Below, one piece after another: positions 5,220 to 7,338 of a stretch of DNA of 7,338 bases. The stretch lies in contig JAMCQY010000031.1 in assembly GCA_023381945.1 (NCBI GenBank), positions 1-7,338 on the forward strand, given 5' to 3'. The notes beneath the pieces were generated by a model. It ran no database searches. It was not told where the DNA came from and saw nothing but the letters and a program-made list of their open reading frames with translations. The translations under genes and the position numbers were made by a program. Position 1 is the stretch's first letter. Each line of letters starts with the position of its first letter. This DNA is from Deltaproteobacteria bacterium (GTDB taxonomy: Bacteria > Desulfobacterota > Desulfobaccia > Desulfobaccales > 0-14-0-80-60-11).

Positions 5220-7338
5220 TCATGTCCAGGGTCGGCGTCCCCGCTTTTCCTCAGCTACGTACCGTCCCATCACCGCGGTGACGAAGTCCTGGGTTTCTTT
5301 GATGCTCGGTATCTGGTAACCGCAATCTACGACCCTCTGGAACCCGGCATTATAGGAGGCCAGCGCCAATGGCAGGTTGCCTCCGAACAGGTTAACCAGC
5401 ATTCGCAGATAGCGGCAGCCGCCGAGGATATTCTCCCGGGGATTGAAAGGCTCCCGCACCCCCAAAAGGTCGGTCGTGCCGGGCATGAGCTGCATCAGCC
5501 CCATGGCCCCCTTGGGGGATAAGGCCCAGGAGCAGAAATTCGATTCCACCTTGATGACCGCCTTGATCAGGGTGGGAGGCAACCGGTGCATTTGGGCGGC
5601 TTCCTGGATGAAGGGCTCCAACTCGGCATGGAACGGCAGGGGTGAATAATTGTTGCCCGGGGCAGGTTGCGGCAGCGCCGTGGTGATCCGCAAGCGCCCC
5701 TTGGCATCTTTATAAGCGGTGATCGTGGCCCCTGCGCCGCGGAAAGCCGCGTGGTCAGCCGGCTGAGGAGTCGTAGCCGTCCCGGAAAGATTGGGAGCAG
5801 AAGCCGTGGAAGCCAACAGGCTGGTGCTGGCCTGGCGAGACGGCAACACCACTCCCGGCGGCAAGGGGTACTCCACGGTCTTGATGTGGATGACGCCTCG
5901 CTTGTCCCGATAACGCCGGATGCCGCCTTCGGTCACAACCTCAGCAGTTTGAGCCGCCGTGGCCTTCGCCCGCCGCCACAATTTGAGGCCGTCTTCGCCG
6001 TTCCAGGCCGCCGGCCGGATGGCCCAGCCGCCCTGATTGGCAGCTAATGCTGAAAGAACCTGTCCGTCCTGCGATGCAAATCTGTCGGCGGCCCGATTCT
6101 TGGCCATCAGGCTGGCAGGCGGCAGGGTTTCCGAGGGTGCTGGGTCCACGTTGGTGATATGGATCATACCTTTGCTATCGCGGTAATGCCGAATGAGGCC
6201 CGGCCTGGAAATAAGGGCCTTTTTGCCGGAAGAGGTAATTGGCAAAAGTGCCAGTTGGCGATCATCCGGCTTCCAGGCGACCTGGCGGATGGGCGGCCGG
6301 GGATTGGGTGTCTCCGGCTTGGCTGGCGGCGTTGTTCTGCCGCCTTGAATATGGGAACTCTGGGCCATCTGTAACGCCGGGGCAAGGTTTTCAACTCCAG
6401 GCGCGGCATTGCATATGTGCAAAACCCCTTGTTCATCACGGTAATTCCGGATACCAGCAGCCGCGCCAGCATCAGCGGTTTTCGGAGCGGCAGGGCCGGT
6501 AATCATCGCCTGGTTGAAACCCTGATTCCGGGCCTGGGAAACCTTCATCACCGGCAGATAATTGTAATCCAGCGCGTCATTCGCGGCTTCCTTCTTAGCC
6601 GCCACCTGCCCAGCGGCGGCGATTATGCCGTTGACATCGTAGGCTGAGGCATTCTGGGCCAAAACCTGGCAGACTTTCTTAATGGGATCTGCATCGGCTT
6701 CGGGAGTTGAAGTTTCCTTAATCTGGTGGATTGGCTGCTGGATAGCTGGCGCCGGCATTTCCGCCTGAGCGGTCCTTGCTTCGGGAACTGCTCCGGGGGT
6801 CTCGGTCAGCCCTGGGGTTGTCTGGCGCGGGGCCACATTGCCGATATGAATAACACCCTGCTTATCCGTGTGGCTTTGGATGGCCCCCGAGGTGACGGAC
6901 GGTGACGCTGCCAGGGCCTCTGACTGCGCCTGCCTTGCCGGCCAATTCTGCTTGGCTTCTATAGCGGCGGCGATTACTGGAGCAGCCGGCCCCTTTGAGG
7001 CGACTAACTGGGGGGGCGGACCGGGCTCCAACGTTGGAGCACTTGGGGCCTGCGCAGAAGCAAGTTCTTTGCCATTTCCAAATAAACGGGCCATAATCGA
7101 GGATTGCAATAGCAGATCGTGCCCCAGCAAGACTTTGATGTCCACCCCGTTTCTGAGCTTTATGCTCTCCTCTATTTGAGCCCAAGGGAAAATCTTGGAT
7201 TTCAGCGTCTGCGCCAGATTCTTCTCTCCATCCCGGTAATAAATTATTGTGGCATTGGCGCCAAAATCGATATGGTTGCCAATCAGGGTGACGTGGTAGC
7301 CTTCCAGGGACAACAGGTTCCGGGTGAGACGGGCCAGG
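5220..7338 (-). CDS. LytR_C / DUF4124-repeat / lytic transglycosylase (SLT) protein, N-terminus cut by the window edge
   Basis: The frame is open through the right edge. A TTG at 7313 could be read as a start, but residues before it (LARLTRNLL) continue a domain, so the gene begins off-window. Numbering below counts that TTG as residue 1. From the edge to about residue 69 the pattern fits a LytR C-terminal domain (GYHVTLIGN, ATIIYYRDGE, VDIKVLLGHDLL). A Pro/Ala-rich region of about 460 residues holds five DUF4124-like repeats. Residues about 561-690 are an SLT (GH23) lytic transglycosylase domain, which cleaves peptidoglycan glycan strands: KVESNF with catalytic Glu590 (5544-5546), SPKGAMGLMQLMPGT (599-613), ENILGGCRYL (627-636) and ALASYNAG (650-657). 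Action in the periplasm is expected, but the export signal is outside the window. Unusual Cys residues occur in the SLT domain (594, 633, 664). The SLT call is firm, LytR_C likely, and the role of the repeats unknown. Confidence 0.92.
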   Translation of the reverse strand, partial: LARLTRNLLSLEGYHVTLIGNHIDFGANATIIYYRDGEKNLAQTLKSKIFPWAQIEESIKLRNGVDIKVLLGHDLLLQSSIMARLFGNGKELASAQAPSAPTLEPGPPPQLVASKGPAAPVIAAAIEAKQNWPARQAQSEALAASPSVTSGAIQSHTDKQGVIHIGNVAPRQTTPGLTETPGAVPEARTAQAEMPAPAIQQPIHQIKETSTPEADADPIKKVCQVLAQNASAYDVNGIIAAAGQVAAKKEAANDALDYNYLPVMKVSQARNQGFNQAMITGPAAPKTADAGAAAGIRNYRDEQGVLHICNAAPGVENLAPALQMAQSSHIQGGRTTPPAKPETPNPRPPIRQVAWKPDDRQLALLPITSSGKKALISRPGLIRHYRDSKGMIHITNVDPAPSETLPPASLMAKNRAADRFASQDGQVLSALAANQGGWAIRPAAWNGEDGLKLWRRAKATAAQTAEVVTEGGIRRYRDKRGVIHIKTVEYPLPPGVVLPSRQASTSLLASTASAPNLSGTATTPQPADHAAFRGAGATITAYKDAKGRLRITTALPQPAPGNNYSPLPFHAELEPFIQEAAQMHRLPPTLIKAVIKVESNFCSWALSPKGAMGLMQLMPGTTDLLGVREPFNPRENILGGCRYLRMLVNLFGGNLPLALASYNAGFQRVVDCGYQIPSIKETQDFVTAVMGRYVAEEKRGRRPWT
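5670..6887 (-). repeat. Five DUF4124-like protein repeats inside the transglycosylase gene
   Basis: Five copies of a motif of about 20 residues, consensus G-x-I-R-x-Y-R-D-x-x-G-h-I-H-I-x-N, are encoded at 6887-6828 (SHTDKQGVIHIGN), 6455-6396 (NYRDEQGVLHICN), 6200-6138 (HYRDSKGMIHITN), 5927-5868 (RYRDKRGVIHIKT) and 5729-5670 (AYKDAKGRLRITT). They resemble the short beta strands of DUF4124. The first and last copies are the most degenerate. Copy 3 and copy 4 are also preceded by related stretches, IRQVAWKPDD and IRPAAWNGED, so the duplicated unit is nearer 90 residues. Confidence 0.75.

Noticed and set aside
5200..5229. Possible terminator after the transglycosylase gene: CTGG/CCAG stem followed by TTATTTTT on the minus strand
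   Set aside because: The stem has only 4 bp with an 11-base loop and overlaps the stop codon, too weak to call although the T-rich tract is suggestive.
7311..7313. TTG as the start codon of the transglycosylase protein
   Set aside because: Upstream codons continue LytR_C-like sequence in the same frame to the window edge and no ribosome-binding site precedes the TTG.

Overview
The window looks like a chromosomal segment of a Gram-negative anaerobe of the Desulfobacterota (former Deltaproteobacteria, perhaps the Syntrophobacterales/Desulfobacca side). This is inferred from style and no marker gene proves it: moderately high GC, a multi-PAS sensor with Cys-rich PAS domains, a BamE-like outer-membrane lipoprotein, DUF4337 membrane proteins, and a periplasmic transglycosylase carrying DUF4124-like repeats. 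I see no rRNA, tRNA, insertion sequence, CRISPR array, phage gene or defence module.

Layout from left to right. Positions 1-1222 (minus strand) hold the N-terminal 407 residues of a multi-PAS signalling protein whose output end lies beyond the left edge. Positions 1397-1819 (minus) encode a small SmpA/OmlA/BamE-like lipoprotein. A divergent intergenic region of about 220 bp with a 7-bp inverted repeat separates it from a plus-strand pair: a secreted UshA-type 5'-nucleotidase (2044-3585) and a 60-residue beta-grasp-like protein (3586-3768) whose ATG directly abuts the nucleotidase stop codon. Next come two DUF4337-type membrane proteins facing each other tail to tail, one on plus (3852-4439) and one on minus (4484-5005). 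The minus copy has clearly lower GC and a good candidate sigma-70 promoter upstream. Positions 5220-7338 (minus) hold a large protein, cut by the right edge, that joins a LytR_C-like domain, five spaced DUF4124-like repeats and a C-terminal lytic transglycosylase (SLT/GH23) domain.

How the genes may work together: four of the seven (lipoprotein, nucleotidase, two DUF4337 proteins) carry visible export or membrane signals, and the transglycosylase must act on peptidoglycan in the periplasm. The window therefore reads as a loose cell-envelope and nutrient-scavenging neighbourhood rather than one pathway. The only tight coupling visible is nucleotidase plus small protein.

The most interesting items are the LytR_C / DUF4124-repeat / SLT architecture, the translationally coupled small beta-grasp-like protein, and the diverged convergent DUF4337 pair. 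I do not see a clear-cut new multi-gene system. Gaps between genes are all shorter than 300 bp.
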